The position numbers and the translations under genes are program-made. Below the pieces are notes generated by a model. It saw only the letters and a program-made list of their open reading frames with translations. It was not told the origin of the DNA and ran no database searches. Of a stretch of DNA of 64,000 nucleotides, positions 48,012-57,450 are shown one piece after another. The DNA is from Tritrichomonas musculus. Lineage: Eukaryota > Parabasalia > Tritrichomonadida > Tritrichomonadidae. The DNA lies in the NCBI GenBank assembly GCA_039105265.1, contig JAPFFF010000015.1:1054001-1118000 (forward strand), read 5' to 3'. Positions within the stretch are counted from its first letter, which is position 1, and the number at the start of each line of letters is the position of its first letter.

Positions 48012-49697
48012 TTAATCTTCTAATTCAAGACTTTTTAATTCAAAACTTAATCTTTCTTCAAAAGAATAACTTGTTGCGTAAGAATCATCGATTTTCTTTT
48101 CTTTTTCTTCTTTTTTAGGTCTTCCTTTTTTTTTCATTTCTTCTTTTTCATTCAACTCTTTATTTTGATCTCTCAATTCTTCATAGTCACTTTTATCAAG
48201 AGGGACCAATGCAAGTAATAATCTGTGAAAAGGGTCGGTACGTTTTGAATAATCAATAATTTTTGGCATTTTTTTTACAACTTTTTGAATATCCTTATTT
48301 TCCCAGTATACATTCAAATCACCAAAATCTTTCAAATCAATTCTAGTTTCTGTTTCTCCCTTTCCTTTTCTTTTTTCTCTAATTTCTGCCTTTTCTTTCT
48401 TTGTTTTATTTTTATGCCAGATTTGAGTTGTAAAATCTATTGAAAATCTGACAATTGGCATGCCATTTGGTCCTGGTTCAAAAACCGCTCCTGCAGCCTC
48501 AAAAGATGCAACAACGTTTTTATAACTTGCAGCTTTGTGAAATGAGTCATATAACATGCCAATTTTATCAACTAGTAGATCATCATCTGTGATTTCAAAT
48601 AGCCTGGCACTTCGAACGTTTTCTTTATGTGCATGAAAAGTAGCAAGATCAAGCATTTGGGTCTGATTGGAAGAATGCGGTATAAAGAATATTTTAATTA
48701 AATTGGCGTTACAAAGATCAAATAGCTTATCTGTATAATGTGATGGACAACCATCAAGAATGAGGACAGCAGGACCTGTGTAATTATAATCCAATCTTCT
48801 TTTATTTACTTCAGGAATGAATACTTTTTCAAGCCAAGCATCAAATATCTTACTATTAATGTAACCAGTATCTTCATGCTCAATTCTTAATTTGTTCCAA
48901 AGTGATGTTCTTAGAATGCGTGCTTCTATCGTTTTCCTTTTAACAACAATTAAGGGTTTCATATAAGTGCCATCGGCACAAATACATGCAACGAATGTAG
49001 TGTGATCATCTTTTCTTTCAACTGGAAAACGCAACTTTTCTGTGTTACCTTTCGGAACAACAACTGTTTCGGTCTTCTTCGTATCAACGTATTCGTCGTG
49101 CCCTTCTTCATCAACATTATAAACAAAAGGAGTTGGTATATCATATGTTAAAAAATATGATTCAAGTAGTGCATAATAATTGTCTATGCTATTTGGACTA
49201 CAATAATATCTATCAGCATCAATCGCTTCAGCTTCATCTGTTTGTAATCCTGCTTTATTGAGGGCATTTTTATATGTCTTATTATCCAAATTCGTTCCTA
49301 CTTCATTTGCAATGAATGTTTTAACCTGCTTAATATGAGGTGGCCTTGCATGCGTTTTCATCCATTCACTAAATCTTTGAATCTGCTCTTTTGAGAGACT
49401 AAATGGTCGGCCGTTGGGCCTTGATTTATCATCTAAGTCTTTTTTGGCATTCATATATGCACGTTTAATAATGGGAATTGTGACATTGAACATTTCTGCA
49501 ACATCTTGATATGTTAATTTATAAATTCCATCATAATAATCCCTTGAAAATTCAATGAATATATAAACCTGAATTCGAAATGTTTTTGCTTGTTTATATA
49601 TCTCTTCAGACATTATACCATTTACTAATGCACTTTTATTTTGGTTTTTTGGTAAATTGACAACTTTTTTAGGCGGATCAGGGCTGTTTGGGTTCAT
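48012..49697 (-). CDS. Pogo-like DDE transposase
   Basis: 561 residues. N-terminal helix-turn-helix (LTYQDVAEMFNVTIPIIKRAY, about 58-80), then a second CENP-B/Tc5-like DNA-binding region (SLSKEQIQRFSEWMKTHARP...). The catalytic domain has the three acidic residues of the DDE_1 family: Asp in FVYNVDEEGHDEY, Asp in AVLILDGCPSHYTD and Asp in SSNQTQMLDLATF, with 34 residues between the second and third (DD34D). The basic C-terminus has KKKGRPKKEEKEKK, a probable nuclear localisation signal and AT-hook-like motif. All three catalytic residues are present and the frame is intact, so the enzyme is likely active on the flanking inverted repeats. It would be expressed from the right side of the element. 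Similar genes are abundant in trichomonads. Confidence 0.92.
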   Translation of the reverse strand: MNPNSPDPPKKVVNLPKNQNKSALVNGIMSEEIYKQAKTFRIQVYIFIEFSRDYYDGIYKLTYQDVAEMFNVTIPIIKRAYMNAKKDLDDKSRPNGRPFSLSKEQIQRFSEWMKTHARPPHIKQVKTFIANEVGTNLDNKTYKNALNKAGLQTDEAEAIDADRYYCSPNSIDNYYALLESYFLTYDIPTPFVYNVDEEGHDEYVDTKKTETVVVPKGNTEKLRFPVERKDDHTTFVACICADGTYMKPLIVVKRKTIEARILRTSLWNKLRIEHEDTGYINSKIFDAWLEKVFIPEVNKRRLDYNYTGPAVLILDGCPSHYTDKLFDLCNANLIKIFFIPHSSNQTQMLDLATFHAHKENVRSARLFEITDDDLLVDKIGMLYDSFHKAASYKNVVASFEAAGAVFEPGPNGMPIVRFSIDFTTQIWHKNKTKKEKAEIREKRKGKGETETRIDLKDFGDLNVYWENKDIQKVVKKMPKIIDYSKRTDPFHRLLLALVPLDKSDYEELRDQNKELNEKEEMKKKGRPKKEEKEKKIDDSYATSYSFEERLSFELKSLELED

Positions 49698-49859
49698 AAA
49701 AATAAATTGAATTCATGGTCAATTTTTTGAAAGGTCAAATTAAAAAAACAATAAATATCAAAAAAAAAGAAGATTTAAAAGAAATAAAAGAAAATAAACT
49801 ATAAATGTATTAATGTTTATAAAATTCATTTAAATAATAAATATAAAATGTAATAGATT

Positions 49860-50846
49860 TGAATGGCTAAAAGCATTTGCGTGTTGTTCTTCGTAATTAC
49901 TCGAATCTGATTATTTGGAACTTGCTGTGATGTTTGTTTGTTTATCTGTTTGCTCGTGAGTGTCTGTAGTGTGATTTGAGAAACATGTTTCGAAATAGTT
50001 AAAAGCATTTGTGTGTTGTTCTTCGTAATTACTCGAATCTGATTATTTGGAACTTGCTGTGATGTTTGTTTGTTTATCTGTTTGCTTGTGAGTGTCTGTG
50101 GTGTGATTTGAGAAACATGTTTCGAAATTGTTAAAAGCATTTGTGTGTTGTTCTTCGTAATTACTCGAATCTGATTATTTGGAACTTGCTGTGATGTTTG
50201 TTTGTTTATCTGTTTGCTCGTGAGTGTCTGTAGTGTGATTTGAGAAACATGTTTCGAAATTGTTAAAAGCATTTGTGTGTTGTTCTTCGTAATTACTCGA
50301 ATCTGATTATTTGGAACTTGCTGTGATGTTTGTTTGTTTATCTGTTTGCTTGTGAGTGTTTGTGGTGTGATTTGAGAAACATGTTTCGAAATTGTTAAAA
50401 GCATTTGTGTGTTGTTCTTCGTAATTACTCGAATCTGATTATTTGGAACTTGCTGTGATGTTTGTTTGTTTATCTGTTTGCTTGTGAGTGTCTGTGGTGT
50501 GATTTGAGAAACATGTTTCGAAATAGTTAAAAGCATTTGTGTGTTGTTCTTCGTAATTACTCGAATCTGATTATTTGGAACTTGCTGTGATGTTTGTTTG
50601 TTTATCTGTTTGCTTGTGAGTGTCTGTAGTGTGATTTGAGAAACATGTTTCGAAATAGTTAAAAGCATTTGTGTGTTGTTCTTCGTAATTACTCGAATCT
50701 GATTATTTGGAACTTGCTGTGATGTTTGTTTGTTTATCTGTTTGCTTGTGAGTGTCTGTAGTGTGATTTGAGAAACATGTTTCGAAATTGTTAAAAGCAT
50801 TTGTGTGTTGTTCTTCGTAATTACTCGAATCTGATTCTTTGGAACT
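49860..50846 (-). repeat. Right subterminal array: inverted copies of the 132-bp unit
   Basis: Reverse-complement units of the left array with the same 132-bp spacing: seven full copies from 50800 down to 49877, plus partial copies at both ends. Some carry CTGTAG where the left has CTGTGG, and some AATAGTTAAAAGC for AATTGTTAAAAGC. Together the two arrays could fold the transposon into a stem of nearly 1 kb, or serve as multiple transposase-binding sites. Confidence 0.95.
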
Positions 50847-50943
50847 TACATTAATGTTTTTTTATGCATCTTCTTTTATAAAATTCGTCACATCGTTAAT
50901 AAAAATTATTTTTTGAAAATTATAAACCATTCAATATTTTCAA

Positions 50944-50998
50944 TAAAAAATGGTAGGGGGGTATTTCTTTTGGTAGGGGGGTTTATCTCAAAACTATA
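50944..50998 (-). repeat. Right terminal inverted repeat
   Basis: Reading inward on the minus strand it matches the left end: TATAGT, TGAG, AAACCCCCCTACC, AAAAG, ACCCCCCTACCATTTTTT, with a few mismatches between the boxes. It marks the outer edge of the transposon at about 50998. Confidence 0.85.
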
Positions 50999-51342
50999 GA
51001 TATATTTCAAAAAAAAAAAAATTATTAAAATACAATATTTTAGATCTTTAATGACATAACTCTACATTTTCCACAATATTTTTATGATCTGCATTAAGTT
51101 CTTTGCAATATATTCTTCAAAATGTTAAATGATATATTCGATTTTTAACTGATAAATACGAGAATTGATGATAAGGATATTAATGAGCTTTATGGGAGGA
51201 AATGTTCAAAAAAAATATAAAACTGAAAATATTCTCCAATATATAATGCAAAAGAAAAAGTTTTTATTTTTTATTTTGTAAAATAAAATTGATAGTGCTC
51301 ATTTAAAAATTGAATAAACATGAAATAACGTTTTCCTCAAAG
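50999..51342. other. AT-rich spacer, promoter region of the next gene
   Basis: No ORF or repeat. TTTTCCTCAAAG directly before the ATG at 51343 may be the initiator of the coiled-coil gene. Confidence 0.45.
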
Positions 51343-53094
51343 ATGTCTCGGAAATCATCTAAGCCAATACCGACATCATCTGAACCATCGGTTCCTTCTT
51401 TAAACAATTCCTCATCTGGCAATGACGAGTATGGAATTCTTCAATTTAATCCTGATACTTGTACAAGCCCGCCAAAATTCACAGATCAATTCACGATTGA
51501 TGCAATGGGGAAAAATGGCATTACTCCTGAAGATTTAGTCAAATTAAGTCAGAAAGAAATTAGTAAAATACCAGGAAATGCTGAAATCAGAAATCGGATA
51601 ATTAAAGAGCTTGAATCGCGCCGCCAACGAAGTATCGAGCTGATTAAGACCACACGCGAGGAATTGATCAAAAATGATGAAAGACATCAAGTTATTATGA
51701 GGCAGTATCAAAATAGTACAAGTATAGGAACTTCAGCACGAGAAATAGAAAGAGCTCAAAAAATGCAAAAGCGTGAAATTGAGCAGCTGATAACAGTTGA
51801 ATTGAAGAAGAAAGCTATGATGGAAAGAGAACTTGAAAAACAAAATAAATTGCAACAAACAATTAAGCAACAAGAAGAGATTAAAGCCAAACAAATAGCA
51901 GATGAAAATGCCAAACGTAAAAAGAAAGAAGAAATGGTTATTCAGCGAATAAACCAGAAAGAAGAAGAATTACGAAAACAAAGAAAAAAGCAAGATGAGG
52001 ACGAACTCAAACGCAGAAAATTAGAGGAAGAGCAAAAAGAAAAAAAGAAAAAAGAGGCTATGATCCTCGAACAAAAACGACAACAACGGTTCCAAAAACT
52101 TCAAGAAGATCAAATAAAAAAGCAAAAAGAAGTCGAAGAAAAAAGAAAAGCTCAAGAAGCTGAAATTCAAAAGCGTGAAGAAATTCGATTAAAAGCTAAA
52201 AACGATGAAATTGAAAGTCTTCGTGCTAAGCATCGTGAAATTATGGACAAGCAACAACAACGACTTTCACAATCTCAAAAACGAGAGCAAGAACAAATTG
52301 AGAAATCACTTAAAAAAATTCAAGAAGACGAAAAACAAATGCAAATCCGAATGCAGGAATTTAAAAGGCAACGTGAAGAACAAATTTTACAAATGAAGAA
52401 GAGAAACGAAGATAAAGTTCAACGTTCAAAAAATTTTCAACAAAAGCTCGAACAAGAAGAATTATTAAAACGAAAGAAAATTGAAAAGAAAAATCAAGAG
52501 GCAGCTGTTCGACTAGAAAGATTGATAGCTGAAAAGCAAAGAAAAAGTCAAAGTGCATTGAAGGGAGAAACGGCTAAAAATGCTAAAATTATCGAAGTTA
52601 AATTGAGATCTCAAGAAATGATGGAACAAAGAATTGAATCACAACTCAAAAAGATTGAAGAAAGCGAAATTCGAGTACAACAAGTGAAGCAGAAGCATGA
52701 AGAAGAAATGCAAGCTAAAGCTGCTGAACAATGGCTTAAATTAAGAATTGGTGAAGATAATGCAAAGCGATTAGAAAGAAGATCTGAGTGGGAGAAAAAG
52801 CAAACATTAAAGAAAATTGAAGAAAAAACAAAATCTGTTGACTTAATGAACGAGCAGAAGAAAATGGATATGATTAAGAAAAAAAGACAAGCAGAAATAC
52901 TTTCTATGAAGAAGAATGACTTAGTTAGGGAATTTCAAAATTTAATGTCTACAGGAGGACAACCTGATTTGAGGAAGATAGCTAAACAATATGACTTAGA
53001 TTACGATGAATTAGAAAAAAGAGTAAATGAAGAATCTAGAAAGCCAGTAAGTGAATTAGCTAGTTCTGATAATACATTAATTGCAGATGAATAA
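51343..53094 (+). CDS. Long coiled-coil protein, unknown function
   Basis: About 583 residues from ATG 51343 (the frame is open 11 codons upstream but without an ATG). The first 60 residues are Ser/Pro-rich and disordered. From about 100 to 540 the sequence is an almost unbroken, highly charged coiled coil rich in Lys, Glu, Gln and Arg (KRKKKEEMVIQRINQKEEEL and similar). The last 40 residues, with DLRKIAKQYDLDYDELEKRV, may form a small globular end. No family can be named; such proteins in trichomonads include cytoskeletal and axonemal components as well as many uncharacterised ones. Apparent matches to unrelated coiled coils would be expected from composition alone. Confidence 0.85.
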   Translation: MSRKSSKPIPTSSEPSVPSLNNSSSGNDEYGILQFNPDTCTSPPKFTDQFTIDAMGKNGITPEDLVKLSQKEISKIPGNAEIRNRIIKELESRRQRSIELIKTTREELIKNDERHQVIMRQYQNSTSIGTSAREIERAQKMQKREIEQLITVELKKKAMMERELEKQNKLQQTIKQQEEIKAKQIADENAKRKKKEEMVIQRINQKEEELRKQRKKQDEDELKRRKLEEEQKEKKKKEAMILEQKRQQRFQKLQEDQIKKQKEVEEKRKAQEAEIQKREEIRLKAKNDEIESLRAKHREIMDKQQQRLSQSQKREQEQIEKSLKKIQEDEKQMQIRMQEFKRQREEQILQMKKRNEDKVQRSKNFQQKLEQEELLKRKKIEKKNQEAAVRLERLIAEKQRKSQSALKGETAKNAKIIEVKLRSQEMMEQRIESQLKKIEESEIRVQQVKQKHEEEMQAKAAEQWLKLRIGEDNAKRLERRSEWEKKQTLKKIEEKTKSVDLMNEQKKMDMIKKKRQAEILSMKKNDLVREFQNLMSTGGQPDLRKIAKQYDLDYDELEKRVNEESRKPVSELASSDNTLIADE

Positions 53095-53291
53095 GATAAT
53101 TGAATTTTATTGTTTTTTATATAATTGTAAATATTATTAATTTTTTAAAAAGCAAATATACCATCCGATAATCAATTTATTTCTTTCATATTTCGATTAT
53201 CAATTTATTTTTTAATATAAGGATTCATGACTGGTTTTCGCATATAAAAAAAATGTGTGAATATTTGGTCGTTTAAAGAATATTTTCATAA

Positions 53292-54686
53292 ATGGGAGAT
53301 TCTCAAGTCTTAAATCTAAATGCTGGAACGCATTCATTTTATGGAATGATGAAAATTACAGTTATTTCTGGAACTCCATGTGTAATGGGAGCAATTCTTT
53401 CGCCAGGATTTAGTGATATTTTTTATGCGCCTACTTATAATTTGCCACTAATGTTCGAGTGTGAAGCATCTTTTAGTCTGCGTGTTGCATCTCTCCCATC
53501 CAATTATATTACATTCAATGAATTAAAATTTTATCTTCCAAGAGATACTCCAGATGGATTTAATAAAATTTTGAATGGCATATATTATTCACCAATTATA
53601 AAAGGAATTTCTGTTCCTCCGCCAGTTCAAAGATTTGTTGATCGAATATCAAATGGACGTTGCGTATCAACAATAATGGTATGCGGTAACAAAGGAGCTG
53701 GAAAATCTACTTTTACAAGATATCTTATAAATAGACTGTTAAATTCAAAGAGAAAAGTTGCATGCTTAGATATTGATCCAGGTCAACCAGAATTTTCTCT
53801 TCCGGGATGCTTAACTCTAACTTATGTTGATGACTTTTGTTTTAACAACCCAGAACATAATGTATTGCAAAGAAATCAAAAACGAGTTTTTTATGGTTCA
53901 AATACCCCAAGCGACAATTTAGAATACTATAAATCATGCATATCATATTTAGTGCATCAATTTATTAACGAAAATAATGAAGAAGAAGAAGAAAATAATT
54001 CATCAGATGGAACTTTTTTGGTTGTTAATTCTTTTGGGTGGGTACAAGATCTTGGTTTCACAATCCATCAAGAAATCATTAATGAAATCATCCATCCAAA
54101 GCAAGTTATTATTCTCCATAAACCTGATGAAAAGCCAGCTCCATTAGCTGATCCAATGTTCAGATACGAGGTTCAACCTAAAAGTGGCCCGTTTCAAGCC
54201 ACACCAAAAATGCTCCGTGATTTAAGGATAATAGGATATTTTAGACGAAAGCAGATGTATCTTTCTGCTCAACAACCAATCGAAGTTAATTTAAAAACAA
54301 TTAGAATAGGGTTTTTGACAGTAAATGTTCCGCCAAGCGAAACTTTGACGGCAATCTGTGGTTCTATTGTTGCCTTTTTAAATGATGAAAGAAAATTCCC
54401 AAAGAATAAAAAACTAGTATCACTATTAACAGCACCTCCTATGTGTGATTGCACTGGATTTGGCTTTGTTAGAGCAATTGATAAAAATAAAGGTATTTTA
54501 TATATTGATACACCTGAAAAAAAAGCAACTTTTAATACATTATTAATGGGCCAAATTGCTGTACCAACATGTTTTTACACTGAAACCCACAGATGTGATG
54601 CAAATTATATTGGAATTGGCATTCTTGACAAAGCTGGTGCATCAACAGATCCCCTTTTACTTAAAAATCCTACAGCTATTGATTAA
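53292..54686 (+). CDS. NOL9: Polynucleotide 5'-hydroxyl kinase NOL9/GRC3
   Basis: 464 residues. Central Walker A GNKGAGKST (132-140), then CLDIDPGQPEFSLPGCLTLT, the D-x-D-x-G-Q-x-E block of the CLP1/NOL9 kinase family, then a beta-rich N-terminal domain before and a C-terminal domain after (GFGFVRAIDKNKGILYIDTP). The enzyme phosphorylates 5'-OH RNA ends during pre-rRNA processing (ITS2 cleavage) in the nucleolus. CLP1, the tRNA/mRNA homologue, has different flanking domains and SVTG-type sequences. The P-x-x-Q-P-E-F pattern and the domain layout favour NOL9/GRC3. An acidic NNEEEEENN insert lies around 228-240. TTTTCATAA just before the start resembles an initiator. Confidence 0.88.
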   Translation: MGDSQVLNLNAGTHSFYGMMKITVISGTPCVMGAILSPGFSDIFYAPTYNLPLMFECEASFSLRVASLPSNYITFNELKFYLPRDTPDGFNKILNGIYYSPIIKGISVPPPVQRFVDRISNGRCVSTIMVCGNKGAGKSTFTRYLINRLLNSKRKVACLDIDPGQPEFSLPGCLTLTYVDDFCFNNPEHNVLQRNQKRVFYGSNTPSDNLEYYKSCISYLVHQFINENNEEEEENNSSDGTFLVVNSFGWVQDLGFTIHQEIINEIIHPKQVIILHKPDEKPAPLADPMFRYEVQPKSGPFQATPKMLRDLRIIGYFRRKQMYLSAQQPIEVNLKTIRIGFLTVNVPPSETLTAICGSIVAFLNDERKFPKNKKLVSLLTAPPMCDCTGFGFVRAIDKNKGILYIDTPEKKATFNTLLMGQIAVPTCFYTETHRCDANYIGIGILDKAGASTDPLLLKNPTAID

Positions 54687-54897
54687 AAGAAATATTATTG
54701 TTATTCATTATATAAAGATTATATTATATATGTAATATATGCATTTTATAGAAAGACGAATAAGATGGATTTAAATATATATATCAAAAAATTGAATCAA
54801 ATAACTAAAATATTCAATATTTTACCTAAGTGTCATTAATTAACCTTTTTCTTAAAAAAACCAATTTTCTTTCATCTTAAAAATCAACTTTTCCATT
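54687..54897. promoter_or_regulatory. Spacer with strong initiator-like motif before 54898
   Basis: ATCAACTTTTCCATT ends at the ATG of the next gene and fits the trichomonad initiator TCA-Y-T-W-Y-TCATTA closely. The rest is AT-rich with no feature. Confidence 0.45.
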
Positions 54898-56421
54898 ATG
54901 AATCAACATATAATTTCCGCTTATTTTCACAAATATGGGACACTAGTAGACTCTACAATAAATAAATTTCGTGAATTCATAGATGTATTACAAACTCGAT
55001 TGGATGATTTTACTTATTTTCATAGCAATGATGAGCATTCAGATATAGCTCAAAAATCCAGAGAAGTGTACCAAGATACTGATAAAATTATTACAACGAT
55101 ATTTAAAAATTTATCTTCAATAGATGACAAAGCTATTATCAGCAAAGATGCTCTTATTGACTACATCATAAGTATATATAAAAGTATTAAAGAGAAAGAT
55201 TCTATTTATTCAAAACTACAAAAAAAAGTAAAAGATCTTTGCAAAAGCAGAGATCCCTCAGAATTTAACGAAATTTTTAATTATAAAAAGAAATGTTTGA
55301 ATATACTATCAATTCAACTAAACAAGGAAGAAGAAAAATTATTTGATAAGAAATTGAATTCTTTTTTTGAAAATGCCCCAGAAATAGAAAGTGATAATGA
55401 CAAAGACAAAGATAAAGATTTTGTGCTTTCAAGCGACAAAGAATACCTTTTGGGACAAGTTATTTCTGAGATTTGTCTTTATAATTCTATAAAATTATTC
55501 AAAAAATCCAAATCAGCTTTCAAAGATAATCTAAAAAAAATAGACAAAGCATTTAAATCTGAAAACGAAACTTTTTGTAATAATCTTATAATTCAATTGG
55601 TTAATGCAAGAAATGAAAATGAAAGTCTTAAAGAAGCCAACAAAGATTACGAAATCAAGTTAAACACCGCAAAAGAAGAATATGAAGAATTACAGCTCCA
55701 TCTTGAAGAAAAAAATGACCAAAACAAAAAAATGAGTGACAGAATAATGGAACTAGAAAAAACCCCTACACAAGAAAGTATATTGTATAATGAGATAGGT
55801 AATAATTCTTCTGAATATGATGCAGAATCTTACGTTTCAAATGATGAATACTCTGAATCTCAAATAACATCCAGAAATGTTCCTTCTATCTTAACAAATG
55901 ATGATAATACAGGTTATTGTAATAATGATGTTAATGAAATTAAAGATAATGAAAATAAAGTTGAAAACGAGATTAATGATGAAAATGATGAAGACAAAGA
56001 ATATAATAATGATAACGATAATAATGAAATTAAAGATAATAATAATACTGGTTGTGATAGTGATAATAATAAAGATGAAAATGATAATAGAAATGTTTCG
56101 GATACTAATTCAAGATTTACTGATACTGAAAGTAACAGTGACGATAATGTTACTTTAAATACTAAAGATGATTTATTTTCAAGTGATCCAAAGCGAGGAA
56201 TATTAAGCCTTCCTGTTTCCCAAAAGAAAAAATATAATGGACGTTTTGTGCACTTAATTCACAAAGATGTTGATAATAGTTCTTTGCATGCACGTATTAA
56301 AGAAAAAGATGATATCATTAAGCAAAAAGATGATGAAATTATTGCCCTTCAACAAATTGTGCAGAAATTAATTATTCAGTATAAGAAGTCGACTATGATT
56401 GATCTTGTTAATAGTTTTTAG
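54898..56421 (+). CDS. Coiled-coil protein with Asp/Asn-rich region, unknown function
   Basis: 507 residues. The N-terminal 230 residues are helical and charged. A coiled coil spans about 240-290 (KEANKDYEIKLNTAKEEYEE...). A low-complexity Asp/Asn/Glu-rich stretch (about 335-420) follows, then a short C-terminal coiled coil (EKDDIIKQKDDEIIALQQIV). No membrane segments or catalytic motifs. The family is not recognised. The layout fits a cytoskeletal or trafficking tether, but this is only by analogy. The start is well supported by the initiator-like motif. Confidence 0.8.
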   Translation: MNQHIISAYFHKYGTLVDSTINKFREFIDVLQTRLDDFTYFHSNDEHSDIAQKSREVYQDTDKIITTIFKNLSSIDDKAIISKDALIDYIISIYKSIKEKDSIYSKLQKKVKDLCKSRDPSEFNEIFNYKKKCLNILSIQLNKEEEKLFDKKLNSFFENAPEIESDNDKDKDKDFVLSSDKEYLLGQVISEICLYNSIKLFKKSKSAFKDNLKKIDKAFKSENETFCNNLIIQLVNARNENESLKEANKDYEIKLNTAKEEYEELQLHLEEKNDQNKKMSDRIMELEKTPTQESILYNEIGNNSSEYDAESYVSNDEYSESQITSRNVPSILTNDDNTGYCNNDVNEIKDNENKVENEINDENDEDKEYNNDNDNNEIKDNNNTGCDSDNNKDENDNRNVSDTNSRFTDTESNSDDNVTLNTKDDLFSSDPKRGILSLPVSQKKKYNGRFVHLIHKDVDNSSLHARIKEKDDIIKQKDDEIIALQQIVQKLIIQYKKSTMIDLVNSF

Positions 56422-56575
56422 CTATTTAGTTAATAATTCGTTTTATTATTATATTATTGATAAATAAATTTATTTTACTAAATCTTGAACTATTTAGATA
56501 ATAATCAAAATGAATTTATTAAATATAAAAAATTATTAACAAACAATAATATATAAATATAGAGAAGCTAGATAT

Positions 56576-57388
56576 TCAGTGATCTGGATCTTCGTTTGCG
56601 TCAAATATCGATTCATGCTTAATGATTCTATCAAGAAAATTCTGACTAGCATGAGGAGCAAACATCAAACGCCTTCTCGAAGTATTTTGAAATGACTTAA
56701 GTGGTGATGTATTTTCTACTAGTAGCACTTCATTAAAAAGTCCTAATTTTTTTTCAATTTCTGTTTGTCCAATACTGTATTCTTTGATTGGTGTATCCCA
56801 AGCAAAACTAGGCAAATTTTCTGTCCATATTGAAGAAGAAGACTTTTCTAATGTTATTGATTCAGAAGGCAAAGGCGAGTCTGGAATAAATAAAGAAGAA
56901 ACAATATCCACATTTTCATTATTTTTTAAGTTTAAGTTTTCATTAGAATTTATTGTATCATGTTGATCTTCTTGAGTCTGGTTTTGTAATAAAAACTCAC
57001 TATCTTTTGATTGTTCTAATTCTGATTGTACTTTCTTTTGGTGTTTAAGACATATTTTACGAAGCCTTGCGCTACTTTTGGAGCATTTATATATATTTTT
57101 GATAAAAACCTTATTTTTAATGAATGTGCAAAGTAAATTTGTAACGTAAAATGGTGTATTTGAATTATCTTCGAAACCAATTGCAATGTAAAATTTATTT
57201 TTAAGCCTTTCTTTTGCAATAAATATCCATGGAGATTCTATGCTTATTAAAAAATTAGAAATGCAATCAAGTGAAAAAGTGCTTGGAAGTCTATCACCTT
57301 GAAAAATTATAACTGAACTTGTTTTAAAGTCTTCGGCTGTTAGTTCATCGCAAGGGACAAGATAAGATTCCAATAAAGATTCATTCAT
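56576..57388 (-). CDS. Conserved-looking protein of unknown function
   Basis: 270 residues. The N-terminal 120 residues look folded and beta-rich (SPWIFIAKERLKNKFYIAIGF) and end in a basic helical stretch (KCSKSSARLRKICLKHQKKV). The rest is disordered, Ser/Asn-rich and acidic, with a basic RRRLMF patch near the end. No family recognised. It is transcribed divergently from the TM9SF gene with only about 60 bp between starts, so the two share a very short promoter region. Confidence 0.7.
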   Translation of the reverse strand: MNESLLESYLVPCDELTAEDFKTSSVIIFQGDRLPSTFSLDCISNFLISIESPWIFIAKERLKNKFYIAIGFEDNSNTPFYVTNLLCTFIKNKVFIKNIYKCSKSSARLRKICLKHQKKVQSELEQSKDSEFLLQNQTQEDQHDTINSNENLNLKNNENVDIVSSLFIPDSPLPSESITLEKSSSSIWTENLPSFAWDTPIKEYSIGQTEIEKKLGLFNEVLLVENTSPLKSFQNTSRRRLMFAPHASQNFLDRIIKHESIFDANEDPDH

Positions 57389-57450
57389 TTATTTATTTTG
57401 AATTTAAAAACATTCAAAAAATTCAATATATATATGGTCATATAAAATTA

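Larger units (their letters stand above)
45995..50998. mobile_element. Complete-looking 5-kb pogo/Tc1-type DNA transposon
   Basis: Terminal inverted repeats at 45995-46048 and 50944-50998 both read, inward, TATAGT then TGAG, AAACCCCCCTACC, AAAAG, ACCCCCCTACCATTTTTT. A TA dinucleotide lies at the outer edge on both sides, consistent with the TA target duplication of Tc1/mariner/pogo elements. Inside, from left to right: AT-rich leader, an array of the 132-bp unit, the 23-24 bp G-rich array, a poly(T) tract, the transposase gene on the minus strand, and a second array of the 132-bp unit in inverted orientation. The transposase frame is whole and the ends match well, so it is probably young and possibly still mobile. 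The long tandem arrays inside the ends are unusual for the superfamily. Confidence 0.85.

Noticed and set aside
55898-56158. Met/Ile/Lys-rich ORF overlapping the coiled-coil gene
   Set aside because: An alternative frame of the GAT/AAT-rich Asp/Asn segment of the 54898-56421 gene, with no independent support.
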